Positions 8,368 through 16,626 are shown, counted from the first letter of the stretch. The stretch: DNA of 64,000 nt from Chryseobacterium gwangjuense (GCF_021311115.1 NZ_JAJTNP010000001.1:62001-126000); one strand, 5' to 3'. Notes: generated by a model not told the origin, from the sequence alone. Made by a program: numbers and translations.

Positions 8368-8487
8368 AAGTAAGAGGTTAGAAGATGGAAATTAGTTTGG
8401 TTCTGCTTAATACCACTTATTATATATATATATGATATTCTGTCGACCTCTTACTTCTGACTTTTCACTTCTAACTTCTAACTTTTA
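8368..8487. repeat. Heptamer-phased inverted repeat after mnmD
   Basis: The right arm is six consecutive heptamers at 8446-8487: ACCTCTT, ACTTCTG, ACTTTTC, ACTTCTA, ACTTCTA, ACTTTTA. The last contains the mnmD stop codon. The left arm, 8368-8395, is four complementary heptamers: AAGTAAG, AGGTTAG, AAGATGG, AAATTAG. An 11-bp match (8368-8378 with 8446-8456) is perfect. The loop includes a TA dinucleotide run near 8420-8432. Confidence 0.75.
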
Positions 8488-9159
8488 CAATTTAACAGCA
8501 TTGATCATTTCTCTTTTTCCAGGAGGCCCTTGTTTCTTTTCTACTTTAAAATTCAGTTCCTGAAGAATTCTCCTTACACTGCCCTTTGAAGAGTAGGTTG
8601 TTAAAAGCCCGTTTATTGCCATTTTGTCTGAAACCATTTCAAATAAAGGTTTTTCCCAAAGATCAGGTTGTACTCTAGCTCCGAAACAATCGAAGTAAAC
8701 CAGATTAATTCCAGGTAAATCAATGTTTTTCAGGTCGAAGAAGTCACATTCTATCTTTTTGAGGTTAAATCCTTTAATGATTTCTACTGATTTTTCCCAT
8801 TCTGCTCCATGAATTTTATGATAAATATTTTTGAATTCCGGGTTATCAAAAAGTTCAAAATAGGATAATTCGTTAATTTCGGATTCATTTATGGGGTATT
8901 TTTCCAGTGAAAAATAATTAATGATATGATTTTTGTCAGTTTTTAAATATTCATTAATTGTTACCAAAACATTTAAACCTGTTCCAAAACCGAGTTCTAA
9001 AATATTAATTTCGCAATCATTTAATAAATTCAGTCCATTTTTGATAAACACATGTTCTGCTTCTTGAAGAGCACCGTGATGAGAATGGTAGTTTTCGTTT
9101 AATTCATTGATAAACAATGTTTTACTTCCGTCGTTTGTGGTTTTGATTTCTCTTTTCAA
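8485..9159 (-). CDS. mnmD: tRNA 5-methylaminomethyl-2-thiouridine(34) methyltransferase MnmD
   Basis: This 224-residue stand-alone methyltransferase should perform the final SAM-dependent methylation giving mnm5(s2)U at the tRNA wobble position. ILELGFGTGLN is the SAM loop. YFDCFGARVQPDLW corresponds to the family's D-F-P-LW segment, and GLLTTYSSKGSVRR with GPPGKREM close the fold. E. coli carries this activity fused to an oxidase as MnmC; here only the methyltransferase half is present, as is common outside gammaproteobacteria. It is divergent from ilvE. Confidence 0.9.
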   Translation of the reverse strand: MKREIKTTNDGSKTLFINELNENYHSHHGALQEAEHVFIKNGLNLLNDCEINILELGFGTGLNVLVTINEYLKTDKNHIINYFSLEKYPINESEINELSYFELFDNPEFKNIYHKIHGAEWEKSVEIIKGFNLKKIECDFFDLKNIDLPGINLVYFDCFGARVQPDLWEKPLFEMVSDKMAINGLLTTYSSKGSVRRILQELNFKVEKKQGPPGKREMINAVKL

Positions 9160-9171
9160 GCTATTTTTTCA

Positions 9172-9179
9172 CAAATTTA
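9172..9179 (-). promoter_or_regulatory. Putative -7 box (TAAATTTG) for mnmD
   Basis: The minus-strand sequence matches TAnnTTTG exactly, 12 bp before the mnmD ATG. No -33 TTG at standard spacing is visible. Confidence 0.4.
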
Positions 9180-9210
9180 CTCTAAAATTTTTATATTTAG
9201 AAAATTATGT

Positions 9211-9218
9211 TAAATTTG
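9211..9218 (+). promoter_or_regulatory. Putative -7 box (TAAATTTG) for ilvE
   Basis: An exact TAnnTTTG match lies 25 bp before the ilvE start in the mnmD-ilvE divergent region. Confidence 0.4.
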
Positions 9219-9243
9219 TAGAACATCATAAAAAATTTTAGAA

Positions 9244-10314
9244 ATGATAATTCAAAAAACTGAAAACTCCAGAATTTCTACATTCGACCCAAATAATTTT
9301 TCATTTGGAAATACTTTTATTGATCATATGGTGATTTGTGAGTATGAAAATGGGAAGTGGGGTGATGTGAAATTAGTTCCTTATGGTCCAATACCATTTA
9401 CACCTGCCATGATGGGAGTAAATTACGGACAGGCTTGTTTTGAAGGTATGAAAGCCTACAAAGACAAAGACGGGCAGGTTTTCCTTTTCAGGCCTGAAAA
9501 GAATTTTGAACGTATCAACAAATCAGCGAAGCGTCTTGCAATGCCTGAAGTTACAGAGGAAATGTTTTTGGATGGATTGAAAGCTTTGGTTGATATCGAC
9601 AGAGATTGGATTCCTCAGGGAGAAGGAATGTCTTTATATATTAGACCATTGATTTTTGCAACTGAAGAAGCATTAAAAGCAAGAGTATCTGATAAATATA
9701 TGTTTGCCATTGTTGCAACACCTGCGAAAATGTATTACACAGAGCCAGTTTCTGTGAAAATTTCTGACCATTATTCAAGAGCTGCAAATGGTGGAGTAGG
9801 ATCTGCTAAAGCGGCAGGAAATTATGCAGCAGCATTCTATCCGACTCAATTGGCTATGGAAGAAGGATATGAGCAAATTATCTGGACAGATGATGCTACT
9901 CACGAATATTTCGAAGAAAGTGGAACAATGAACGTATTCGTAAGAATTAACGATACAATTTATACACCTCCTACTTCAGAAAAAATCTTGGATGGTGTTA
10001 CCAGAGATAGTTTCATTCAATTGGCTAAAAAGAGAGGTATTGAAGTGAAAATAGAGCCAGTAAAAGTAAAAGATGTTGTAGAAGCTCAGAAAAACGGAAC
10101 TTTGAAAGAGGTTTGGGGAGTAGGAACAGCAGTTGTAACTACAGTGTTCCAGGCGCTAGGATTTAACGGAGAAAAATTGGAATTACCAAAACTTTCTGCT
10201 GAAGAAAGCTATGCTGAAACGTTGAAAAAAGATCTAGTAGATTTACAGACGAATCTTACTGAAGATACATTTGGATGGAGAGTGATGGTAGATCACGCAT
10301 TGGAAACAGTTTAA
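9244..10314 (+). CDS. ilvE: Branched-chain amino acid aminotransferase
   Basis: This 356-residue class IV PLP aminotransferase of the long (eukaryote-like) BCAT type interconverts Leu/Ile/Val and their 2-oxo acids with glutamate. Lys189 in GSAKAAGNY is the likely Schiff-base lysine. MMGVNYGQACFEGMKA near residue 56, YIRPLIFAT and EESGTMNVFV are family landmarks. The length is normal. It is monocistronic and ended by a strong terminator. Confidence 0.96.
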   Translation: MIIQKTENSRISTFDPNNFSFGNTFIDHMVICEYENGKWGDVKLVPYGPIPFTPAMMGVNYGQACFEGMKAYKDKDGQVFLFRPEKNFERINKSAKRLAMPEVTEEMFLDGLKALVDIDRDWIPQGEGMSLYIRPLIFATEEALKARVSDKYMFAIVATPAKMYYTEPVSVKISDHYSRAANGGVGSAKAAGNYAAAFYPTQLAMEEGYEQIIWTDDATHEYFEESGTMNVFVRINDTIYTPPTSEKILDGVTRDSFIQLAKKRGIEVKIEPVKVKDVVEAQKNGTLKEVWGVGTAVVTTVFQALGFNGEKLELPKLSAEESYAETLKKDLVDLQTNLTEDTFGWRVMVDHALETV

Positions 10315-10338
10315 TTGAATTCAATAAAAATCTATATA

Positions 10339-10363
10339 AAGTCGGGTATTACCCGACTTTTTT
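10339..10363 (+). terminator. Rho-independent terminator of ilvE
   Basis: AAGTCGGGT-ATT-ACCCGACTT is followed by a T-run, 25 bp after the stop codon. Confidence 0.9.
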
Positions 10364-10386
10364 GTTTGTAAAGTTTTTTCTTTTTT

Positions 10387-10465
10387 CTGTCATTCTGAAA
10401 GGAACGAAGTGGAGTGAAGAATCTAGGTTTAAGTATCTAAGATTCTTACTTTGTCAGAATGGCAG
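10387..10465. repeat. REP-like palindromic element (GTCATTCTG type)
   Basis: The outer arms CTGTCATTCTGA and TCAGAATGGCAG are inverted, as are AGAATCTA and TAAGATTCTT inside. It resembles the widespread intergenic GTCATTCTGA...GAAGAATCT repeat and related copies at 37222-37304 and 40943-40966 in this window. No transposase is adjacent. Confidence 0.65.
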
Positions 10466-10591
10466 CAGTTGAATGGGAACGTTTTAAAATATCATCAAGA
10501 AAAAAATCTTTGCGTTAAAAAAACGTATAAAATTAAATTTTAAATTATTTTCAACTCTCCTAAAACTTTTGTTCCAATAAGTTCAACAACT

Positions 10592-10623
10592 TTTGTAATT
10601 AATTCCCGAAATGTGTATTTTCG
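10592..10623 (+). promoter_or_regulatory. Putative promoter of the GldI-like gene
   Basis: TTTG at 10592-10595, a 20-bp spacer and TATTTTCG at 10616-10623 (7 of 8 to TAnnTTTG) fit the Bacteroidota -33/-7 pattern. The expected start site is only a few bases before the coding region, which favours the ATG at 10633. Confidence 0.55.
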
Positions 10624-10632
10624 CAAATGTTT

Positions 10633-11145
10633 ATGAAAAAAATACTCTTCATATCGATATTGAGCTTATTGAGCTGCAATAGAAATACACAACAGGCGCA
10701 TCCTCCTGTAGGTGGTGTTTTGGATAAAAAAGATTTGGATATTTCAAGAGAAAGAATGAGAAATCTGAATTCATTGGAAAGAAGCCAAATTCAGGATTGG
10801 ATTGGCGGACAAACTGAAAAATTTTATCCTACACAACTTAATTACTGGGTGAATGCTGAAAGTTTTGATAAAAGAGAAAGAAGGAAAGATGAAAGTCTTA
10901 TTTCTTATTCTTATGATCTTTATGATTTTGATCAGACTAAAATTTACGATCAGCCTGTAGAAAGGAGAGAAGCTAAATTCGGACATTTTGATGAATTAAA
11001 AGCGGTAGAGAATGCTTTACGTTTTATACATGATGGTGAGGAAGTGACCCTTTTGGTTCCATCTTCTCTGGCTTACGGAACTTTCGGAGACGAGAAGAAA
11101 ATTGACAACGATATCCCTTTAATCATAAAATTAAAAGCTTTATAA
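10633..11145 (+). CDS. FKBP-like peptidyl-prolyl isomerase lipoprotein, GldI-like
   Basis: This 170-residue lipoprotein has a lipobox ending LLSC (Cys near residue 16). The C-terminal third, GEEVTLLVPSSLAYGTFGD followed by DIPLIIKLKAL, matches the final strands of an FKBP domain; earlier FKBP residues are poorly conserved, so activity is uncertain. Size, lipoprotein nature and pairing with a second PPIase suggest GldI, a gliding/T9SS-associated lipoprotein. I chose ATG 10633 over the in-frame ATG at 10627 because the predicted start site lies there. It precedes the next gene by 3 bp. Confidence 0.75.
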   Translation: MKKILFISILSLLSCNRNTQQAHPPVGGVLDKKDLDISRERMRNLNSLERSQIQDWIGGQTEKFYPTQLNYWVNAESFDKRERRKDESLISYSYDLYDFDQTKIYDQPVERREAKFGHFDELKAVENALRFIHDGEEVTLLVPSSLAYGTFGDEKKIDNDIPLIIKLKAL

Positions 11146-11148
11146 TAA

Positions 11149-12264
11149 ATGAAATTGTTTAACAAAAATATAATTCTGGCAGCGGCAAGTATTTCGCTGA
11201 TGAGTTGTACCCCAATTTATAAAAAAATGAACGTAGACAAAGAAACTTACGAAGGTCTTAATGACGGACTTTATGCAAATCTTCAGACAACTAAAGGAAA
11301 TATGATCCTAAAGTTTGAAGATAAGAAAGCACCTGTAACTGTAGCGAACTTTATTGGTCTTGCAGAAGGTAAAATCGACAACAAAGCTAAAGCGAAAGGA
11401 GTTCCTTACTATGACGGAACTATTTTCCACAGAGTGATTAAAGATTTCATGATTCAAGGGGGAGATCCTCAAGGAACAGGAATGGGAGATCCTGGATATA
11501 AATTTGAAGACGAGAAAAATGACCTTAAACATACCGGAAAGGGAGTTCTTTCTATGGCGAATTCAGGACCGAATACGAACGGATCTCAGTTCTTCATTAC
11601 GGAAGTTGCTACCCCTTGGTTAGACGGAAGACATACTATTTTTGGAAAAATTGTAAAAGGTGAAGAGGTGATCGATGCGATTGCAAATGTAGAGAAAGGA
11701 CCTCAGGATAAGCCTAAAACTGACATTGTTTTAGAAAAAGTATCTATTTTCAGCAAAGGAGATGAGTATAAAAACTACGATCCGGCAAAAGCTTTCAACG
11801 AAGGGAAAGCTAAAATTGCAGAGAAAAATAAAGAATTTATCGCGAAAGAAGAAGCTGATAAGAAAAGAAAAGAAGATGAGTTTAAAGCAAACCAATTGAA
11901 AATGGTTGAAGATTTAAAAGCCGGAATGCAAAAAACTGAATCTGGTCTTTACTACAAAATCACAAAAACAACTACAGGAAAAGCTCCAAAAGTTGGTGAT
12001 AATATATCTGTACATTATGCTGGTAAATTGGTAGACGGAACTGAGTTTGATTCTTCATTCAAAAGAAATGAGCCTATTGAAATTCCAATTGGAATGGGAA
12101 GAGTAATCAAAGGATGGGACGAAGGTATTCTTTTGTTAAAAGAAGGTGAAACTGCTACTTTATTGATTCCACCTGCAATGGGATATGGAGAAAGAGGAGC
12201 AGGAGGAGTAATTCCGCCAAACGCTTGGTTAGTTTTCGATGTTGAGCTTGTAAAAGTACAATAA
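11149..12264 (+). CDS. Cyclophilin-FKBP fusion peptidyl-prolyl isomerase lipoprotein
   Basis: This 371-residue lipoprotein has the lipobox LMSC near residue 20. Residues about 45-200 are a cyclophilin domain (FHRVIKDFMIQGGDPQGTG, then NGSQFFIT). A lysine/glutamate-rich, probably helical linker follows (about 215-260), then an FKBP domain (HYAGKLVDGTEFDSSF, VIKGWDEGI, IPPAMGYGERGAGG). Two different isomerase folds in one envelope lipoprotein suggest a periplasmic folding factor. It is very probably co-transcribed with the GldI-like gene 3 bp upstream. Confidence 0.93.
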   Translation: MKLFNKNIILAAASISLMSCTPIYKKMNVDKETYEGLNDGLYANLQTTKGNMILKFEDKKAPVTVANFIGLAEGKIDNKAKAKGVPYYDGTIFHRVIKDFMIQGGDPQGTGMGDPGYKFEDEKNDLKHTGKGVLSMANSGPNTNGSQFFITEVATPWLDGRHTIFGKIVKGEEVIDAIANVEKGPQDKPKTDIVLEKVSIFSKGDEYKNYDPAKAFNEGKAKIAEKNKEFIAKEEADKKRKEDEFKANQLKMVEDLKAGMQKTESGLYYKITKTTTGKAPKVGDNISVHYAGKLVDGTEFDSSFKRNEPIEIPIGMGRVIKGWDEGILLLKEGETATLLIPPAMGYGERGAGGVIPPNAWLVFDVELVKVQ

Positions 12265-12283
12265 TCGAATTTTAAAATATATT

Positions 12284-12313
12284 GAAAGCCGTCCGAAAGG
12301 ATGGCTTTTTTTA
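12284..12313 (+). terminator. Terminator of the PPIase operon
   Basis: AAAGCCGTCC-GAAA-GGATGGCTTT is followed by a run of T; one G-U pair in the stem. Confidence 0.9.
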
Positions 12314-12391
12314 TTCAATTAAAATATATCCTGTAACGATCAATCTGTATTCAGCGACTTATTGATTAAAGATCTAATCAAAAAAATAACA

Positions 12392-12970
12392 ATGATGAAA
12401 ACCAAATCACTTCTATTCCTGTTCGTTTTGTTGTCATTCATTTCTTTTGCCCAGACAAAAGCAAATACGGATGATATGGCAATAAAGAAAAACCTTACTT
12501 ATTTTGTAAACAGTATTAAAACTAAAAAAATCGATCAGGCGGTAAATTGTATCTATCCAAAATTTTTTACAATTATGCCCAAAGAGCAGATGACTCAGAT
12601 TTTAAACTTGACCTACAACAATCCATTGATGAAGATCGAAATGCAGGATCTGAGGTTTGGCGCTATTGAAAAGCCTGAATTAATAAATGGTGAATATTTT
12701 TCTATTACCAATTATTTTTCTACACTGAAATGTAATGTAAGCTCGATGAATGACGAAATGAAAAAGCAGATGAATGCTGCTCTAGTGAGTAAATATGGTA
12801 AAAATAATGTGAAATATTTAGCCAATGAAGGTTCATATCTTATCAATGCCAGTATGAAAGCTTGCGCGGTATCAAAAGATAAGAAATATTGGAAATTTGT
12901 AATGCTTGAGAAAGAATATAAAACTCAACTGGTAAAAGTTTTGCCAAAGAAAGTCTTGGATAAAATTTAG
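12392..12970 (+). CDS. Exported protein of unknown function
   Basis: The 192-residue product has a textbook signal peptide (LLFLFVLLSFISFAQ). The mature part is basic and mixed alpha/beta, with no motif I recognise. I reject an in-frame TTG at 12362 because the ATG pair at 12392/12395 directly precedes the hydrophobic segment. It sits alone between two terminators and converges on another small exported unknown. Periplasmic or surface location is inferred. Confidence 0.7.
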   Translation: MMKTKSLLFLFVLLSFISFAQTKANTDDMAIKKNLTYFVNSIKTKKIDQAVNCIYPKFFTIMPKEQMTQILNLTYNNPLMKIEMQDLRFGAIEKPELINGEYFSITNYFSTLKCNVSSMNDEMKKQMNAALVSKYGKNNVKYLANEGSYLINASMKACAVSKDKKYWKFVMLEKEYKTQLVKVLPKKVLDKI

Positions 12971-12991
12971 ATTTCAAATATCTGTAATTAT

Positions 12992-13028
12992 AAAAAGCCC
13001 ACTCTTGTGTTTCAAGAGAGGGCTTTTT
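12992..13028. terminator. Bidirectional terminator
   Basis: AAAAAGCCC-ACTCTTG pairs with CAAGAGA-GGGCTTTTT; it serves both convergent genes. Confidence 0.88.
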
Positions 13029-13042
13029 ATGTAAAATTAATT

Positions 13043-13618
13043 TTACTCAATTTGATCCAGATAAGTCAAGGTTGAGCCTTTTATAAATTCATCCAGAGAG
13101 GCATTTTCTTTTGTGTTTTTGTTGGTAAGTTCAATCAGATAGAAAATAGTACTATTGATTCTGTTGTCTTTAAAAGTTATTTTGAATCTTTTAGCTTTAG
13201 GATTGGAACTAGCAAACGTAAGTTCTTTAATATTGTTCAGTTTTACATTATTTACATCGAAAGATGCACGAGGATCTTTCTGAAGTTTCAAAAATCTTTT
13301 TTGGGTTTTATCTGTAGTTTCGTCTAAGAATTTTTCCATTTGATAATCTGTCAACAACTGAGGGTAAACAATTCCTTCTTTTAACAGAGAAGTTATTATT
13401 TTATCAGACTTATCATAAAAAATAATTTTATCGTCAAACTGTACCTGAGTATCTTTTGCTGTTATTTTTCCATCAAATCTTTTATAGTTTTTCTTCTTGT
13501 ATTCAGTTTTAAAATGCTCGACAATAGCTTGATCTTTAGAGTTTAATGTTCCCGTTTTTTGACTGAAAGCGGTGATGGATAATGACAAGCATAGACCTAA
13601 CGATAATAAAAGTTTCAT
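13043..13618 (-). CDS. Exported protein of unknown function
   Basis: The product has 191 residues, with a signal peptide ending near AFSQ (residue 19). The mature region is lysine-rich with alternating hydrophobic strands (FDDKIIFYDKSDKIITSLL, FKITFKDNRINSTIFYLIEL). I do not recognise the family. The gene follows nudK by 31 bp on the same strand and could be the last member of that cluster. Confidence 0.68.
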   Translation of the reverse strand: MKLLLSLGLCLSLSITAFSQKTGTLNSKDQAIVEHFKTEYKKKNYKRFDGKITAKDTQVQFDDKIIFYDKSDKIITSLLKEGIVYPQLLTDYQMEKFLDETTDKTQKRFLKLQKDPRASFDVNNVKLNNIKELTFASSNPKAKRFKITFKDNRINSTIFYLIELTNKNTKENASLDEFIKGSTLTYLDQIE

Positions 13619-13649
13619 AATTTAAAATTTTTGCATGTTGTAAGAAATT

Positions 13650-14231
13650 CTATAAAATACTTTTCAGACGAAGATATTGAATCAGCATGATAGTTTTAGC
13701 ATCTTTAATATCACCTTTGTCAATTAAATTGAGTGCCTCTTCAAATAGGAGCTCCAAAACCTCAATATTTTCACCTTCTTCCTCAAGTCCGCCTCCATCA
13801 GTAATTTTCATTTCATTTGAGTATTCAGCAATAAAAAAATGAAGAATTTCTGTAACTGAACCGGGAGACATGTACGCTTCGAATATTTTTTTTACTTGAG
13901 AGATTTTGTAGCCGGTTTCCTCTTCTGTTTCCCTTTTGATGCATTCTTCCGGCTGATTGTTGTCTAATAAACCTGCACAAGCTTCTATCAGCATTCCGTC
14001 AGAGTTTCCGTTGATATAGGTGGGTAAACGAAATTGCTTGGTTAAAATAATAGTTTTGTGAGTAATATTATAAAGTAAAATAACAGCTCCGTTTCCTCTG
14101 TCATATGCTTCTCTGCTTTGAACTTCTTCGTTACCGTCTTTTTTTTCTATACTGAACGTTACTTTCTTTAACGTGTACCAATTGTCGGATAATATTTCGG
14201 TATTTTTAATCTTTATTTTTGGATTTTGCAT
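13650..14231 (-). CDS. nudK: GDP-mannose pyrophosphatase NudK-like NUDIX hydrolase
   Basis: This 193-residue protein is collinear with E. coli Nud[34 protein letters not shown], then the NUDIX box [20 protein letters not shown] and the downstream [18 protein letters not shown]. NudK hydrolyses GDP-mannose to mannose 1-phosphate and GMP. It lies 9 bp downstream of the SDR gene, in a minus-strand cluster of four tightly spaced genes beginning with the HPP gene. Substrate is inferred from similarity. Confidence 0.9.
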   Translation of the reverse strand: MQNPKIKIKNTEILSDNWYTLKKVTFSIEKKDGNEEVQSREAYDRGNGAVILLYNITHKTIILTKQFRLPTYINGNSDGMLIEACAGLLDNNQPEECIKRETEEETGYKISQVKKIFEAYMSPGSVTEILHFFIAEYSNEMKITDGGGLEEEGENIEVLELLFEEALNLIDKGDIKDAKTIMLIQYLRLKSIL

Positions 14232-14240
14232 CTGTAAGTT

Positions 14241-15152
14241 TTATACTTTTTTTGATAATAAATCTTTTAAACTCTCTTGTAAATTAGGAAATTCAAACCG
14301 AAACCCCTCATCCTGAATTTTCTGTGAAGAAGCTCTGGAGCCTTTTAGCAAAGCATTCGCAAGTTCCCCAAAGATAAGTTTTAAAACAAAACCAGGAACA
14401 TTGGGCATAAATAAAGGTTTGTTTAATACTTCTGCGATTTTCTTTGTTAAATTTTCATTAGTGGTATGTTCAGGTGAATTGGCATTATAAGCTCCATTAA
14501 TACGAACATTTTTCAGCGCTAATTCATAGATGGAGCAAATATCTTTAATATGAATCCATGACATATATTGTTTTCCTGTTCCCAAAGATGATCCAATGTA
14601 ATATTGGATGGGTGGAAGCATTTTTTTTAAAGCGCCTTCTTTTTCAGATAATACGACTGCTGTTCTAATTTTTACGACTCTTTCCGCCAGATTTTGTTCT
14701 TTAAATTCGTCTGCAGCTCTTTCCCATAGAATAACAACTTCACTTAAAAAATCATTTCCAGGGTTATCTGTTTCCGTAAATATTTTCTCAGAAGTTATTG
14801 TTCCGTAATAGTTAATTCCGGAAGCAGAAATAAAGGATTTAAGTTGTGTATTTTTCTTTTTTATAGTTTTTAAAAGAAGATTAGCAGAATCAACCCGGCT
14901 GGAGATTAATTCTTTTTTTCTTTCAGGAGTCCATCTTTTTTCTGAAATATTGGCTCCGGCAAGATGAATAATATGGGAAACATTTTCTAAGGCAGCTTCA
15001 TCAATTGTACCATTTTTTATATTCCATTCATATTCATTCTTTTGTTTTTTATTGCGGGTTAGAAACCTTACTTCATAATCATTTTCAATTTTCTTTGACA
15101 ATTCTCGGGCAATCAAACCTCCGGCTCCTGTAATCAATACTACTTCTTTCAT
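14241..15152 (-). CDS. TIGR01777-family SDR oxidoreductase / epimerase
   Basis: This 303-residue extended short-chain dehydrogenase-like protein resembles E. coli YfcH. The N-terminal nucleotide-binding loop is ITGAGGLIARELSKKI, with Ala where the third Rossmann glycine is usual. IHLAGANISEKRWT and SASGINYYG are typical of the subfamily, and the C-terminal DUF1731-like segment is present (LKGSRASSQKIQDEGF). Substrate is unknown. It lies 12 bp after the Zn-ribbon gene. Confidence 0.88.
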   Translation of the reverse strand: MKEVVLITGAGGLIARELSKKIENDYEVRFLTRNKKQKNEYEWNIKNGTIDEAALENVSHIIHLAGANISEKRWTPERKKELISSRVDSANLLLKTIKKKNTQLKSFISASGINYYGTITSEKIFTETDNPGNDFLSEVVILWERAADEFKEQNLAERVVKIRTAVVLSEKEGALKKMLPPIQYYIGSSLGTGKQYMSWIHIKDICSIYELALKNVRINGAYNANSPEHTTNENLTKKIAEVLNKPLFMPNVPGFVLKLIFGELANALLKGSRASSQKIQDEGFRFEFPNLQESLKDLLSKKV

Positions 15153-15164
15153 TTCGTAAGTATT

Positions 15165-15509
15165 TTATGCTTGATTTTTTACAATAAGTACGTAGTCGTC
15201 TTCTAGTAATTTATATCCATAATCGTAGATGAATTTATATTCAGAACCGTTCTTATATACTTTAATATTGGTGAAATAATTGAAATCAAAACCCAAGCCA
15301 TCCAGTTTAGCTTTTGCGATTTTAGTTTTTCCTTCGGTATTGATATCAGTCAGAATACGGTAATTTTTACGCAATTTGTTGTTGATATTGCGCATCAGAT
15401 TATTAGAGTCTTTATTCTGCTTATTGTTGTAGGCATTTCTACATGCATCATTGCAGAATTTTTTGTCGGATCTTCCGATGATTTTTTCACCGCATTCTAG
15501 ACAGTTCAT
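15165..15509 (-). CDS. Small protein with N-terminal zinc ribbon, unknown function
   Basis: The product has 114 residues. The N-terminus MNCLECGEKIIGRSDKKFC continues NDAC, giving CxxC...CxxxC, a probable treble-clef or zinc-ribbon knuckle as in DUF2116-type proteins. The rest is a basic, asparagine-rich helix and a beta-rich tail ending VLIVKNQA. Nucleic-acid or protein binding is plausible but unproven. It is 6 bp downstream of the HPP gene and 12 bp upstream of the SDR gene. Confidence 0.75.
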   Translation of the reverse strand: MNCLECGEKIIGRSDKKFCNDACRNAYNNKQNKDSNNLMRNINNKLRKNYRILTDINTEGKTKIAKAKLDGLGFDFNYFTNIKVYKNGSEYKFIYDYGYKLLEDDYVLIVKNQA

Positions 15510-15515
15510 AACTTT

Positions 15516-16118
15516 TTATTTTTTCATTTTGTGTGGATATGCGTGCTTTTTTTGTAATAATCTCTTAAACCTTGTATGGGTAGGATAATTTCTGTTAGGA
15601 GTAATATTGTTGAAAAATAAAGCGACAAGTAATAAGATGATACAACCGGATAAAACGGGTGATAAAACATACCAATATCCCAATTCAGGAATTTTCCCTG
15701 TTGAGCTTACAGCAATAAGTGCAGTAGCTCCACCGGGCGGATGTAATGTTTTTGTGTATTGCATCAAAACAATTGAAAATGCAACCGCTAAAGGAGCAGA
15801 AAGCCAAATAATATCTGGAACGATTTGATAGACTGTAACACCTACTAATGCTGAGATAACATGCCCACCAACCAGATTTCTAGGTTGAGCCAAAGGACTT
15901 TGAATCGCTCCATAAATTAAAACACTGGAGGCGCCAAAAGAACCGATAAGAAAAATATTTTCCGTTGCCGATAATGTATGAGACTGTATAAAAGCAATGA
16001 TTCCGATTCCAAAGAATGCTCCTAAAAAAGACCAGAAATGTTCCTTGTAATCTACCAGTGTTTCTTTGTATATCACATATTTTGATACTCTGAGTGTTCT
16101 TTTAAAGGTTTTCTTCAC
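15516..16118 (-). CDS. HPP family integral membrane protein
   Basis: The 200-residue product has about four or five membrane segments and the family signature LHPPGGATALIAV near residue 125. HPP proteins are proposed membrane transporters (nitrite for the plant plastid member); the substrate here is unknown. NLVGGHVISALVG is a second conserved segment. It heads the minus-strand HPP-ZnR-SDR-nudK cluster. A perfect 12-bp palindrome lies 38 bp upstream. Confidence 0.87.
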   Translation of the reverse strand: MKKTFKRTLRVSKYVIYKETLVDYKEHFWSFLGAFFGIGIIAFIQSHTLSATENIFLIGSFGASSVLIYGAIQSPLAQPRNLVGGHVISALVGVTVYQIVPDIIWLSAPLAVAFSIVLMQYTKTLHPPGGATALIAVSSTGKIPELGYWYVLSPVLSGCIILLLVALFFNNITPNRNYPTHTRFKRLLQKKHAYPHKMKK

Positions 16119-16155
16119 AATTTTCTTTTTTATAAAGCTAAAGATACAAAATATC

Positions 16156-16167
16156 CGTTTGCAAACG
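16156..16167. promoter_or_regulatory. 12-bp perfect palindrome upstream of HPP gene, possible operator
   Basis: CGTTTGCAAACG is a perfect palindrome between the divergent HPP and ssb genes. It is close to a TATCTTTA sequence on the minus strand (7 of 8 to TAnnTTTG). LacI-type and some other dimeric regulators use such sites; no regulator gene is adjacent. Confidence 0.3.
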
Positions 16168-16293
16168 ACTACAAATGAATTTAAATAGTTTTTAACCGAT
16201 TCAATGTGCAGATTTCCACAACCTTTGCTCCAGAGATTTGAGAATACAGTGAGCGTCTCTTATCTGATTGTTAAACCTTAAAATAATAAAATT

Positions 16294-16626
16294 ATGTCAC
16301 TAAGAAACAAAGTAACATTAATTGGTTACACAGGAAAAGAAGTCGAAATGATCAACTTCGAAAACGGAAACACTAAAGCGAGTGTGTCATTAGCTACCAA
16401 TGATCATTATACCAATGCGAAGGGAGAGAAGGTAGAAGAAACACAATGGCACAATTTGGTTTCATTCGGGAAAACTGCGGAGATTTTTCAGAAATATGTT
16501 CCGAAAGGAAAAGAAATCGCCATAGAAGGAAAGTTAACCTACAGATCATATGATGATAAGGACGGAATGAAAAAATATATCACGGAAATACGTGTAGATG
16601 AAATATTGCTTTTAGGAAGTAAATAA
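16294..16626 (+). CDS. Short single-stranded DNA-binding protein (OB fold only)
   Basis: The 110-residue protein is an SSB OB-fold: MSLRNKVTLIGYTGKEVE, then KVEETQWHNLVSFGKTAEIF and KGKEIAIEGKLTYRSY. It ends at ILLLGSK, so the glycine-rich linker and acidic DDDIPF-like tip that recruit partner proteins are missing. It is therefore probably an accessory paralogue rather than the housekeeping SSB. The gene precedes the HRDC gene by 83 bp, possibly in one transcript. Confidence 0.93.
   Translation: MSLRNKVTLIGYTGKEVEMINFENGNTKASVSLATNDHYTNAKGEKVEETQWHNLVSFGKTAEIFQKYVPKGKEIAIEGKLTYRSYDDKDGMKKYITEIRVDEILLLGSK

Noticed and set aside
8420..8433. TA dinucleotide microsatellite as a phase-variation tract
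   Set aside because: It is in a spacer loop 90 bp from the nearest start codon and not placed between promoter boxes.
10275..10472. 65-codon frame after ilvE
   Set aside because: It overlaps the end of ilvE, the terminator and the REP-like element.
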